Below are positions 1 to 6,661 of a stretch of DNA of 9,773 nt, one piece after another. The notes below the pieces were generated by a model that worked only from the letters and a program-made list of their open reading frames with translations, was not told the DNA's origin and did not search any database. The DNA lies in the NCBI GenBank assembly GCA_026393335.1, contig JAPLAJ010000152.1, forward strand, positions 1 to 9,773, written 5' to 3'. The DNA is from Rhodoluna sp. GTDB lineage: Bacteria; Actinomycetota; Actinomycetes; Actinomycetales; Microbacteriaceae. Each line of letters begins with the position of its first letter. Position 1 is the stretch's first letter. The translations under genes were made by a program, and so were the position numbers.

Positions 1-560
1 GCTTCAGTTAGTCCAAGAGTTGTTATTGCCTCGACCATGTCTGCTGCTATTTCAAGGGTTGTTGGTAGCTCTTGTTTTTCAGTTGAGTTGAAGTCTCTGA
101 GGACATAGTCGGCTGCGTCCATGGAGCCAGGTGGTCTGCCAATACCAACTCTTAGTCTGATGTAATCATTGCCTACTGCACTGATGATATCTCTCAGTCC
201 GTTGTGACCGCCGTGGCCACCTGAGAACTTAATCTTTAGAGTTCCAGCATCAATGTCTAGTTCATCATGAATGACAATTAGGTTCTCTGGTTTTAGGTCA
301 TAGAACTTTAGAAGGTTAGCTACAGGTCCCCCTGAGGTGTTCATGTATCCAAGTGATTTAGCTAGCACTAGTTTTGGTGCATCAAAGCCAACACCTAGTT
401 TGCCTTCGGCAACCATGGCATGAGCTTTATGTTGTTTGAATGTTGCATTAGTTCTTTTAGCAAGAACGTCTAAGACCATCTGACCGACGTTATGCCGGTT
501 GTGAGAATAGTCGGGCCCGGGGTTACCGAGCCCGACTATTAGATAAGTCTTAGTAGAGAT
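1..560 (-). CDS. pth: Peptidyl-tRNA hydrolase, 3' end cut by window edge, probable ATC start
   Basis: Pth cleaves peptidyl-tRNAs that drop off ribosomes, recycling tRNA in the cytoplasm. 186 codons are visible; only the last few C-terminal residues should be missing. Numbering from an ATC start at 558-560, the protein begins (M)STKTYLIVGLGNPGPDYS. It carries N13 of GLGNPG, H23 of RHNVG, N74 of YMNTSG, D99 of HDELD and N120 of GGHGGHNG, which match the catalytic and binding residues of the family (N10, H20, N68, D93, N114 in E. coli, from memory). No ATG, GTG or TTG lies between the in-frame TGA near 582 and this motif. The first in-frame ATG (477-479) would delete N13 and H23. ATC lies two bases after the rplY stop, with an AAAGG about 10 nt upstream, so coupled translation is likely. 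Function is sure; the start codon is inferred. Confidence 0.93.
   Translation of the reverse strand, partial: MSTKTYLIVGLGNPGPDYSHNRHNVGQMVLDVLAKRTNATFKQHKAHAMVAEGKLGVGFDAPKLVLAKSLGYMNTSGGPVANLLKFYDLKPENLIVIHDELDIDAGTLKIKFSGGHGGHNGLRDIISAVGNDYIRLRVGIGRPPGSMDAADYVLRDFNSTEKQELPTTLEIAADMVEAITTLGLTE
506..540 (-). promoter_or_regulatory. Strong RNA hairpin inside the 5' coding region of pth
   Basis: On the minus-strand transcript, 540-530 (AATAGUCGGGC) pairs perfectly with 516-506. The stem continues through a U529-G517 wobble and three G-C pairs to a five-base loop, UAACC (525-521). That makes 15 pairs in all. The wobble pairs only in minus-strand RNA; on the plus strand it would be a C-A mismatch. 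It begins 17 nt after the proposed pth start and 22 nt after the rplY stop, spanning pth codons 7-19. No U-run follows, so an ordinary intrinsic terminator is unlikely. A role in attenuation, mRNA stability or start selection is inference. Confidence 0.6.
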
Positions 561-562
561 GA

Positions 563-1156
563 CTACTCTGCCTTTGGAGCATCAGCTGCAGGAGCCGCTT
601 CAGCTTCTTCAGATGCACCAGCACCGGTACCAACAACAGATGCAATTAGTTCATCTGGTGCAAAGTCAAGCTTTGCTCCAGCAGGTAGCACGATGTCCTT
701 AGCTGTTACGTGGAAACCAAGACCTTCCTTGTTGAAGATAACCTCAACGTATTCAGGGATGGTGGTTGCATCTACTTCTAGCTTCACAGTCTTGTGCTCT
801 AGATCGATAACAGTTCCTGACATTGACTCTCCAACAACGTGTACTGGAACTTCAACGTGAACTCTTTCACCCTTGACGATTTCAACAAGGTCAACGTGTT
901 CGATTACTTGAGTAACAACATCCTTAGATGCGCTCTTTACAAGAACAGTTTCCTTCTTGCCGTTTAGGTCTAGCTCGATGATTGCGTTCTTGTGACGAAG
1001 CACAAGTGCGATCTCGTGAGCTGGAAGTGTGATGTGACGTGGCTCTGAGCCATGTCCGTAGATAACAGCAGGAGTTCTACCAGCTGCTCTTGACTTACGG
1101 GCTGATCCTTTACCAAAGCTGGTGCGGAATTCGCCTACTAATTTGTTTTCTGACAT
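563..1156 (-). CDS. rplY: 50S ribosomal protein L25 / general stress protein Ctc
   Basis: This is a 5S rRNA-binding ribosomal protein of the long, two-domain Ctc/TL5 type. Residues about 5-93 form the L25 RNA-binding domain, with the typical G-x-G-x-AR-x-x-R followed by G-R-x-PAVIYGHG (residues 15-36). Residues about 97-178 form the C-terminal TL5-like beta domain. The last 20 residues are an acidic, alanine-rich tail. The 197-residue length is normal for actinobacterial Ctc proteins. ATG at 1154-1156 matches the family N-terminus; the upstream GGA is only a weak ribosome-binding site. The stop lies two bases before the inferred pth start, and rplY-pth is a conserved pair. A 123-bp gap upstream separates it from the permease gene and could hold its own promoter, though I could not identify convincing -10/-35 boxes. 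Confidence 0.96.
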   Translation of the reverse strand: MSENKLVGEFRTSFGKGSARKSRAAGRTPAVIYGHGSEPRHITLPAHEIALVLRHKNAIIELDLNGKKETVLVKSASKDVVTQVIEHVDLVEIVKGERVHVEVPVHVVGESMSGTVIDLEHKTVKLEVDATTIPEYVEVIFNKEGLGFHVTAKDIVLPAGAKLDFAPDELIASVVGTGAGASEEAEAAPAADAPKAE

Positions 1157-1239
1157 GAGTTATTCCATTTCTTTAGGTGTTCAACTCAAGCGTGTTACGC
1201 GAGGAACCCTGGCCCTAAAGCCTTGACCCCGTCGATTAC

Positions 1240-1256
1240 GGTTACGATTTGTAACC
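1240..1256. promoter_or_regulatory. Small inverted repeat in the gap upstream of rplY
   Basis: GGTTAC (1240-1245) and GTAACC (1251-1256) form a perfect 6-bp inverted repeat around a 5-bp centre. It lies 84 bp upstream of the rplY start and 24 bp past the permease stop. CGTAA recurs three times on the minus strand of this 123-bp gap. It could be an operator or a leader hairpin. No U-run follows on the minus strand, so a terminator is not supported. This gap is the longest non-coding stretch apart from the one holding the tRNA. Confidence 0.25.
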
Positions 1257-1279
1257 CTCGCCGTTGTTTCTAGTGAAGT

Positions 1280-2524
1280 CTACTTGTGCTTAGCCACTGC
1301 CCGCAAGGCAGATCTAACCCCAAAGGCAATCACGAGGATGGCCGTCGAAATCAAAACAGCAGGACCTGGAACACTCAACAGCAGAACCGTGCAGAGGATA
1401 AAGCCCAGAACCGCTATAAATCTAGGCTGTTTGCGCTGATCTTTAGGTTGAGCTAAGACGCTGATATGTCCAATTGCATAGTAAAGCAGGATGCTAAAAC
1501 TTGAGAATGCAATAACCCATGTGGTGTATTCACGGGTTTCAATCAAAGTAACCGCCCCTATGGCAATAAGAGCCTCAGCTAACCAGGGAGCACCAAATCT
1601 GTTTCTACTGGCAAAGACTTTAGGTAGTTCCTTGTCTTCAGCCATAGTCGCAGCTGTTCTAGAGACCCCGGCTAGTAGAGCAAGTATTGAACCTAGTGAA
1701 GCTAAGACAACAACCACATCGATGATGACTGGATTGAACCAAGGTGCACTGACTAGCAAGAGAGTTTCAAAAACAGCTGGAGGCATCGGTTCATTGCCTG
1801 TGTTGATTGCTCCGACCACCACGATGGTAATGAGTAAATAGATGACTAAGACGGCAGACAAGGAAATCACGATTGCTCTAGGAATATTCTTCTTAGGGTC
1901 TTTGACCTCGTCGCCTAATGTGGCAACTCTGGCATAACCTGCGAACGCGAAGAATATAAGTGAAGCCGCTGAAAGAGTTGAGAGCTCCCTAGAAGGTAAT
2001 AGCATGCTCGGGTTGAATTCAGAAACAACGAAGCCGTTGCCGAAACCAACTGTGATGCTAAAGATAAGGAAAGAAACAGTAATGATCGCAATCACAGCAG
2101 CCATCTGAGCAGTTCTATTGATACCAAATAGATTCAGCAAGGTCATAGCTATAACAGCAATGGTCGCTAGATGTGATCCTGGCAGTAAATAGGTTTGAAT
2201 TATTAGAGCAATTGCTGCAATCGATGCAATCTTTCCAAAGACAAAAGCGAAGCCAGCTATAAAGCTAAATCCTTTAGGTAGGTAAACTCTCGAGTATGCG
2301 TAAACGCCACCAGCTCTTGAAACATTGCTGGCAAGTTGATAAACAGAAGCTGCGTTTAGAGATGCAACTAATGCTGCAAGAAACAAAGCGATAAAGATTT
2401 TGTCATCTGCTTGATCCCAAGCCGTTGACCAGACAAAGAAAACACCTGCCCCAAGCATTGAGGCCATGCCTATTGCAACAGCCCCCGCTAGAGATAACTG
2501 CTTTATGGGTTTAGACGTGACCAT
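1280..2524 (-). CDS. APC-superfamily amino acid/polyamine permease
   Basis: This is a very hydrophobic inner-membrane protein of 414 residues with about 12 predicted membrane helices. Family marks are visible in order: the helix-1 unwound segment GAGVFF (residues 25-30), RAGGVYAYSR (70-79), the helix-6 region FAGYARVATLGDEVKDP (194-210) with NIPRAI, and SRTAATMAEDKELPKVF (288-304) followed by RFGAPW. These match amino acid transporters of the APC family, which import amino acids or polyamines by cation coupling or exchange. The substrate cannot be read from sequence. The ATG at 2522-2524 overlaps the end of prs by 14 bp, in a different frame, with no clear Shine-Dalgarno, so translation is probably coupled to prs. 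Its place between prs and rplY is unusual, since these two are normally neighbours in Actinobacteria. Confidence 0.88.
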   Translation of the reverse strand: MVTSKPIKQLSLAGAVAIGMASMLGAGVFFVWSTAWDQADDKIFIALFLAALVASLNAASVYQLASNVSRAGGVYAYSRVYLPKGFSFIAGFAFVFGKIASIAAIALIIQTYLLPGSHLATIAVIAMTLLNLFGINRTAQMAAVIAIITVSFLIFSITVGFGNGFVVSEFNPSMLLPSRELSTLSAASLIFFAFAGYARVATLGDEVKDPKKNIPRAIVISLSAVLVIYLLITIVVVGAINTGNEPMPPAVFETLLLVSAPWFNPVIIDVVVVLASLGSILALLAGVSRTAATMAEDKELPKVFASRNRFGAPWLAEALIAIGAVTLIETREYTTWVIAFSSFSILLYYAIGHISVLAQPKDQRKQPRFIAVLGFILCTVLLLSVPGPAVLISTAILVIAFGVRSALRAVAKHK

Positions 2525-3485
2525 CGAACAGGCTAGTTACGCTGTCATCGTTGAATACTGAAGAGATGGCTCTAGCAATAAGCGGTGCAATAGATAGGAC
2601 AGTTAGCTTGTCGAACATCTTAGATGGGTCGATAGGCAAGGTGTTAGTGACAATAACATTGTCAACATCTGCTCCAGAGAGTCTTTCAACTGCTGGGTCG
2701 CTGAACACTGCGTGAGTGGAGGCAACAATGATTCGTCCAGCACCGTTATCTCTAAGCGCTTTAGCGGCAGCCACGATAGTTCCAGCAGTGTCGATCATGT
2801 CGTCAACTAGAACACAGATGCGGCCTTCAACATCACCAACAAGTTCATTGACCTGAACCTGGTTTGGCTTGTTTGGGTCACGTCTCTTGTGAATGATCGC
2901 TAGTGGTGCACCTAATCTGTCAGCCCAGATATCTGCAACTCTCACACGACCTGAATCAGGAGAGACAACAGTTAGGTTATCGCCACCGAAGGTTGCCTTC
3001 ACATAGTCAGCTAGAAGAGGTAGAGCCCAAAGGTGATCCACAGGACCATCAAAGAAACCTTGAATCTGTGGTGAGTGCAGATCAACAGACATTAGACGGT
3101 CTGCTCCAGCTGCTTTGTAAAGGTCAGCTACCAGACGAGCAGAGATTGGTTCGCGTCCTTTGTGCTTCTTGTCCTGTCTTGCATATGGGAAGAAAGGAGA
3201 AACAACTGTGATGCGCTTAGCGCTTGCTCTTTTTAGAGCATCAATCATGATTAATTGTTCCATCAACTGATCGTTGATAGGTGCTGAATGAGACTGGATT
3301 ACGAAAGCATCAACACCACGTACGCTCTCATCGAAGCGAACGAATATTTCACCATTTGCAAAGTCATAAGAGGTCGTTGGCACAATGGGGGTATCAAGCA
3401 AGGTGGCAATCTCTTGAGCCAGAGCAGGGTGTGCTCTTCCGCTTGCAAGAAGTAAACGCTTTTCTCCAGTTGTTCTCTTAGGCAT
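2511..3485 (-). CDS. prs: Ribose-phosphate pyrophosphokinase (PRPP synthetase, class I)
   Basis: It makes PRPP from ribose 5-phosphate and ATP, feeding purine, pyrimidine, histidine, tryptophan and NAD synthesis in the cytoplasm. All class I signatures are present: the RFDESVRG segment (50-57), the flexible catalytic loop PYARQDKKHKGREP (100-113), DLHSPQIQGFF (135-145) with the conserved His137, SPDSGRVRVAD (175-185), KRRD (200-203), and the PRPP-binding loop VLVDDMIDTAGTI (225-237). The 324-residue length is normal. Start ATG at 3483-3485 follows the glmU stop by 18 nt. The glmU-prs pair is conserved in Actinobacteria and joins UDP-GlcNAc and PRPP supply. Its last four codons overlap the beginning of the permease gene. 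Confidence 0.98.
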   Translation of the reverse strand: MPKRTTGEKRLLLASGRAHPALAQEIATLLDTPIVPTTSYDFANGEIFVRFDESVRGVDAFVIQSHSAPINDQLMEQLIMIDALKRASAKRITVVSPFFPYARQDKKHKGREPISARLVADLYKAAGADRLMSVDLHSPQIQGFFDGPVDHLWALPLLADYVKATFGGDNLTVVSPDSGRVRVADIWADRLGAPLAIIHKRRDPNKPNQVQVNELVGDVEGRICVLVDDMIDTAGTIVAAAKALRDNGAGRIIVASTHAVFSDPAVERLSGADVDNVIVTNTLPIDPSKMFDKLTVLSIAPLIARAISSVFNDDSVTSLFDGHV

Positions 3486-3503
3486 TAGTGCTCTCGTTCC
3501 TAG

Positions 3504-4928
3504 TTACTCGGTTACTTTATTAGCAGCATCTGCTGATGCTGTATTTGGTCTATTTGCTATTACCCACCCTGCAAGATTACGTTGTGGAGCAACGTTCATT
3601 GCCAGTGAGCCAGATTCAACATCTTTACGAACAACAGTTCCTGCAGCTGTGTAAGCACCATCAGCAATAGTTACAGGAGCTACAAACACATTGTGTGAGC
3701 CAGATCTAACGTGTGAGCCAATAACGGTGTGGTGTTTATTGACACCATCGTAGTTAGCAAAGATGGTTCCAGCACCAATGTTGGTGTGCTCACCGATGGT
3801 GGCATCACCTACATAGCTCAAGTGAGGAATCTTAGAACCAACACCGATAACAGCATTCTTGGTTTCAACAAAGGTACCAATCTTGCCACCAGCACCTAGA
3901 TGTGTGCCTGGTCTGATGTAGCTGTAAGGGCCAACGGTTGATTCATCATCAATAACAGATCCTGCTATCTGAGATTTAGTAATTGTTACATTCGAACCAA
4001 CCTGAGTGTCAGCAATAACTACCTCTGGACCGATAGTTGATCCTGTACCAATTCTTGTAATTCCCTTTAGGTGAGTGCCAGGTAGCAAGGTGACATCTTC
4101 AGCTAAAGCAGCTGTGATATCAATAAAGGTTGATTCTGGGTGAGTAATTGTTACTCCAGCAAGCATCCAACCTTCACAGATTCTTCTGTTTAGTTCAGCA
4201 CTTACCTGTTGTAACTGAACTCTGTTATTCACTCCAGCCACTAACCAGTTATCGGCAACCTGAAGAGCATGAACTTCACTGCCTGATTTTAAAATCTCAA
4301 CAGCAACATCAGTTAGATACTTCTCTCCGGCAGCATTATGTGAACCGATAGCTGCTAGTGCTGTTTTTAGTAACTTGAAATCAAAGACATAAACTCCAGC
4401 GTTGACTTCAGTAATCTCACGCTCTTCATCGGTTGCATCGCGTTCTTCAACGATGGATCTAAAAGATCCTGAATCATCTCTGACGATACGTCCGTAACCA
4501 GTTGGATCAGCAAATTCAGCAGTTAGTAAGGTTGCCCCCGCACCTGTTCTTAGGTGAACATCGATCATTGATTCAATGGTTTGCACATCTAGGAGTGGAA
4601 CATCACCACTAGTAACAACTACTGCTCCAGAGAAATCATCAGGGAAAGCATTGATGGCACACTCAACTGCACGACCGGTACCTGGTATCTCATCTTGGTG
4701 AACGATGTTGGCGTTTGGATAGAAAGCATGGATGTATGACTCAAGCTTGTCTTTTTCATGTCTGATCACAGGCACAACTCTTTGAGCACCAAGAGCAGTT
4801 GCGGTAGCAAGAGCATGACCCAACATAGGAAGGCCTGCTATTTCATGAAGAACTTTAGGAGTTGATGAGCGCATTCTGGTGCCTTCACCAGCGGCTAGCA
4901 CGATTACGGCTAAGTGCTTCTCGCTCAT
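3504..4928 (-). CDS. glmU: Bifunctional GlcN-1-P acetyltransferase / GlcNAc-1-P uridylyltransferase
   Basis: It performs the last two steps of UDP-N-acetylglucosamine synthesis, acetylating glucosamine-1-phosphate and then transferring UMP, for peptidoglycan and glycan precursors. The N-terminal pyrophosphorylase domain has LAAGEGTRMRSSTPKVL (11-27, with K25), PGTGRAV (82-88) and SGDVPLLD (107-114). The C-terminal half, from about residue 265, is a left-handed beta-helix of hexapeptide repeats. It contains YSYIRPG (335-341), VETKN (354-358) and IPHLSYVGD (367-375) with the probable catalytic His369. The 474-residue length is normal. ATG at 4926-4928 has the best Shine-Dalgarno in the window, AAAGGAGG at 4933-4940. 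The gene begins 26 nt after a tRNA-Gln gene, leaving little room for a separate promoter. Confidence 0.98.
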   Translation of the reverse strand: MSEKHLAVIVLAAGEGTRMRSSTPKVLHEIAGLPMLGHALATATALGAQRVVPVIRHEKDKLESYIHAFYPNANIVHQDEIPGTGRAVECAINAFPDDFSGAVVVTSGDVPLLDVQTIESMIDVHLRTGAGATLLTAEFADPTGYGRIVRDDSGSFRSIVEERDATDEEREITEVNAGVYVFDFKLLKTALAAIGSHNAAGEKYLTDVAVEILKSGSEVHALQVADNWLVAGVNNRVQLQQVSAELNRRICEGWMLAGVTITHPESTFIDITAALAEDVTLLPGTHLKGITRIGTGSTIGPEVVIADTQVGSNVTITKSQIAGSVIDDESTVGPYSYIRPGTHLGAGGKIGTFVETKNAVIGVGSKIPHLSYVGDATIGEHTNIGAGTIFANYDGVNKHHTVIGSHVRSGSHNVFVAPVTIADGAYTAAGTVVRKDVESGSLAMNVAPQRNLAGWVIANRPNTASADAANKVTE

Positions 4929-4932
4929 CTAA

Positions 4933-4940
4933 CCTCCTTT
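4933..4940 (-). promoter_or_regulatory. Strong Shine-Dalgarno site of glmU
   Basis: On the minus strand AAAGGAGG lies four bases before the glmU ATG. It is clearly stronger than the sites of its neighbours: rsmA has AGAAGG, the 215-residue gene has AAAGG, and tatD has none. It fixes the glmU start and fits a message whose 5' end lies close by, at the processed tRNA 3' end. Confidence 0.8.
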
Positions 4941-4954
4941 ATGCGCTCTTGTTG

Positions 4955-5026
4955 CTGCTCCCCCAGGATTCGAACCTGGACCGAACACCTCCAAAGGGTG
5001 CCGTGCTGCCGTTACACTAGGGAGCA
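4955..5026 (-). tRNA. tRNA-Gln (anticodon UUG)
   Basis: A complete 72-nt cloverleaf folds on the minus strand. It has a 7-bp acceptor stem (TGCTCCC with GGGAGCA), a 4-bp D stem with one wobble pair, and the anticodon stem GCACC/GGTGT around the loop CTTTGGA. A 5-nt variable loop and the T arm CCAGG-TTCGAAT-CCTGG follow. The anticodon TTG is at 4992-4994, so it reads CAA and by wobble CAG. A U1-A72 pair and discriminator G73 are present, as in E. coli tRNA-Gln; U1-A72 is also known as a determinant for GatCAB amidation of Glu-tRNA(Gln). CCA is not encoded, since the next bases are CAA. It sits between ispE and glmU in the same direction. Confidence 0.97.
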
Positions 5027-5037
5027 TTGTGAACCGC

Positions 5038-5060
5038 CTAAGCGATTAACACATGCTTAG
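5038..5060. promoter_or_regulatory. Inverted repeat and possible promoter region upstream of tRNA-Gln
   Basis: CTAAGC (5038-5043) and GCTTAG (5055-5060) form an imperfectly spaced palindrome in the 65-bp gap between ispE and the tRNA. On the minus strand the sequence TGTTAATC in its centre could be an extended -10 element about 17 nt before the tRNA 5' end. No good -35 box is seen, so the call is tentative. The tRNA may instead be transcribed from the ispE side. Confidence 0.25.
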
Positions 5061-5091
5061 TCTGCCAGAAGTTAGGGCTGTTTTTCTTTAG

Positions 5092-6015
5092 TTAGCCATC
5101 TAGTCGAGCACCAAGGGCTTGCCCTTTGGCTGTAAGCGCGACTAACCCTTGTGATTTCAATAGATTAGAAACCTCAACAGCCTTGGCCTCTGAATCAAAC
5201 AGTGCAGCAATGGTAGGCCCAGATCCTGAGACCATGGCTCTAATTGCCCCCAACTGCTCTAGCTGGTCCACTAGTTCGCTAAGCGTAGGCATCAGCCTGA
5301 AGGCTGCCTGCTCCAAGTCATTGCTCATTCGCTGCCCTAGTTCATGAGCAGATGCTATTGCTGAGGCATCAGTCAAGTCAGTGAATACAGTATGTGAACC
5401 TATCTCATCAAAAGCAGCGTAAACAGTTGGTGTGGATAATCCTTTGCTACTGGCACAGAGTAACCAGTTAGTTTCAAAAGCTAGATTGCTAAGTGCAGTT
5501 ATAACTTCACCTCTACCTGTGCCAATAGCCATACCACCATAAAGACAGAAAGGAACATCAGAACCTAGTTCTGCTCCAATGGCTGCCAACTCTTCAATTG
5601 TGAGATTAGGAGTGCCATGCTCTAGGTGCATGAACTCGTTCATTGCCACAAGCATCGCTGCAGCATCAGCAGAACCACCAGCCATGCCGCCAGCTACTGG
5701 AATTCGCTTTCGGATATCAATCTGTAAATCAGGTATTTGCTTACCTAGCTTTTGAGCAAAAAGCACCGCGGTTTTATGAACCAAGTTGCTCTGATCGGTT
5801 GGCACAGCATTGATGTGAGCTTCAGGAAGTTCAGCACCATGAACGTAGATACTGATGCCTGTTCCAGCTTCACCTTTAACCAGGGTGAGTTCTTCTCTAA
5901 GCTCCAGTGCTAAAAAGAGTGAATTGACTGGATGATAGCCATCAGCTGCTAGCTGGCCAACTTCAAACACAAGATTGACCTTGGCTGGAGCGGATGCCCT
6001 AATGATTCTGTTCAT
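5092..6015 (-). CDS. ispE: 4-diphosphocytidyl-2-C-methyl-D-erythritol kinase
   Basis: It is a GHMP-family kinase that phosphorylates the 2-hydroxyl of CDP-methylerythritol with ATP in the MEP (non-mevalonate) isoprenoid pathway. The N-terminal SAPAKVNL (8-15) carries the conserved Lys12, and DGYH (25-28) belongs to the substrate site. The glycine-rich ATP loop is PVAGGMAGGSAD (106-117). GSDVPF (151-156) contains the probable catalytic Asp153, and the third GHMP motif is SGSGPT (263-268). The 307-residue length is normal. ATG at 6013-6015 overlaps the stop of the preceding gene as ATGA, a classical coupling arrangement. The rsmA-ispE association is common in bacteria; here one extra gene sits between them. 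The stop is followed by 65 bp and then the tRNA. Confidence 0.97.
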   Translation of the reverse strand: MNRIIRASAPAKVNLVFEVGQLAADGYHPVNSLFLALELREELTLVKGEAGTGISIYVHGAELPEAHINAVPTDQSNLVHKTAVLFAQKLGKQIPDLQIDIRKRIPVAGGMAGGSADAAAMLVAMNEFMHLEHGTPNLTIEELAAIGAELGSDVPFCLYGGMAIGTGRGEVITALSNLAFETNWLLCASSKGLSTPTVYAAFDEIGSHTVFTDLTDASAIASAHELGQRMSNDLEQAAFRLMPTLSELVDQLEQLGAIRAMVSGSGPTIAALFDSEAKAVEVSNLLKSQGLVALTAKGQALGARLDG

Positions 6016-6659
6016 CGAGATACCTGACTTGCAACCTGTTCTAGTAATTCACTCCAGAATACAGTTCGCTGCTTAACATTCTCTTTACCAACTATGAACT
6101 CATGTTCAACTAAAACATCGGAACTGACCCCGTGAGATTGCAAGGTTATAGTTGCCCTGGTCTCATCTGCAAAGCTGATCACCAAACGCTCAGAATCAAC
6201 CTGCTTGAGAATACGTTTGAAATCTGGGCCATAAATCTTTTCACTATTCAAGATGCTGAAGACTCTGGAGCTAGTTGCCTCAATGGTCTTGGATGCTCTT
6301 AGCACCTTGTCGGTTCCAGCAATTGACTTAGGTGCTTCACGCCATTTCAAATACATCAATGCAATTGAGTTAGCCCACCACTTTTGAACTCGATATGAAT
6401 CTTGCAAAAAAGACGCAATCTCTTTCTGCTTAGCTTCCCGATGTGCCGATTGATAAACAATCTCTAACCACTGCTCTCGCTGCTTACCTGTGTTAGTTAC
6501 TAGTTCACCTGAACTCAGGTTCGATGTTGCAGCTTTATCTGGAATTAGCATGGCTCTTCTGCCAGATTTCTTTTGCTCTTCACGTTGAGTTGATGGGTGA
6601 GCTTGAAACACTGGTAGGTCATCGAAGATGCCTGAGTCTTTAACCTTCTTCTTGAACAT
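6012..6659 (-). CDS. Unassigned protein, DUF4287-like helical region plus SRPBCC/START-like domain
   Basis: I do not know the function of this 215-residue protein. Residues 1-55 are basic, polar and low in hydrophobics, probably disordered (FKKKVKDSG, then EEQKKSGRRAM). Residues about 57-108 (GKQREQWLEI, then KQKEIASFL, then WWANSIALMYLKWR) resemble DUF4287, where HKEIA and WWAQ followed by an aromatic helix recur. Residues about 118-212 resemble a degenerate SRPBCC/START fold: KTIEATSSRVFSIL, then alternating strands, then VLVEHEFI and a closing helix FWSELLEQVASQV. Such domains often follow DUF4287. There is no signal peptide, membrane helix or evident catalytic motif. The gene starts 2 nt after the rsmA stop, with AAAGG seven bases before the ATG, and overlaps ispE by 4 bp, so it is almost surely expressed. 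Family assignment is from memory of motifs. Confidence 0.8.
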   Translation of the reverse strand: MFKKKVKDSGIFDDLPVFQAHPSTQREEQKKSGRRAMLIPDKAATSNLSSGELVTNTGKQREQWLEIVYQSAHREAKQKEIASFLQDSYRVQKWWANSIALMYLKWREAPKSIAGTDKVLRASKTIEATSSRVFSILNSEKIYGPDFKRILKQVDSERLVISFADETRATITLQSHGVSSDVLVEHEFIVGKENVKQRTVFWSELLEQVASQVSR

Positions 6660-6661
6660 AA

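Noticed and set aside
506..540. Hairpin as an intrinsic terminator of rplY
   Set aside because: No U-run follows the stem on either strand, and it lies inside pth coding sequence. Kept only as a possible regulatory structure.
1223..1251. TTGACC on the plus strand as a -35 box
   Set aside because: No -10 element at proper spacing follows, and transcription would run antisense into the permease gene.
1491..1841. 116-codon plus-strand open frame
   Set aside because: It lies fully antisense to the permease gene, has no recognisable domain, and follows the codon pattern of the real gene on the other strand. The other plus-strand frames inside prs, glmU, ispE, rsmA and tatD are rejected for the same reason.
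5071..5090. Possible plus-strand terminator (GGGCTGTTTTTCTTT)
   Set aside because: There is a T-run but no stem before it, and no plus-strand gene upstream to terminate.
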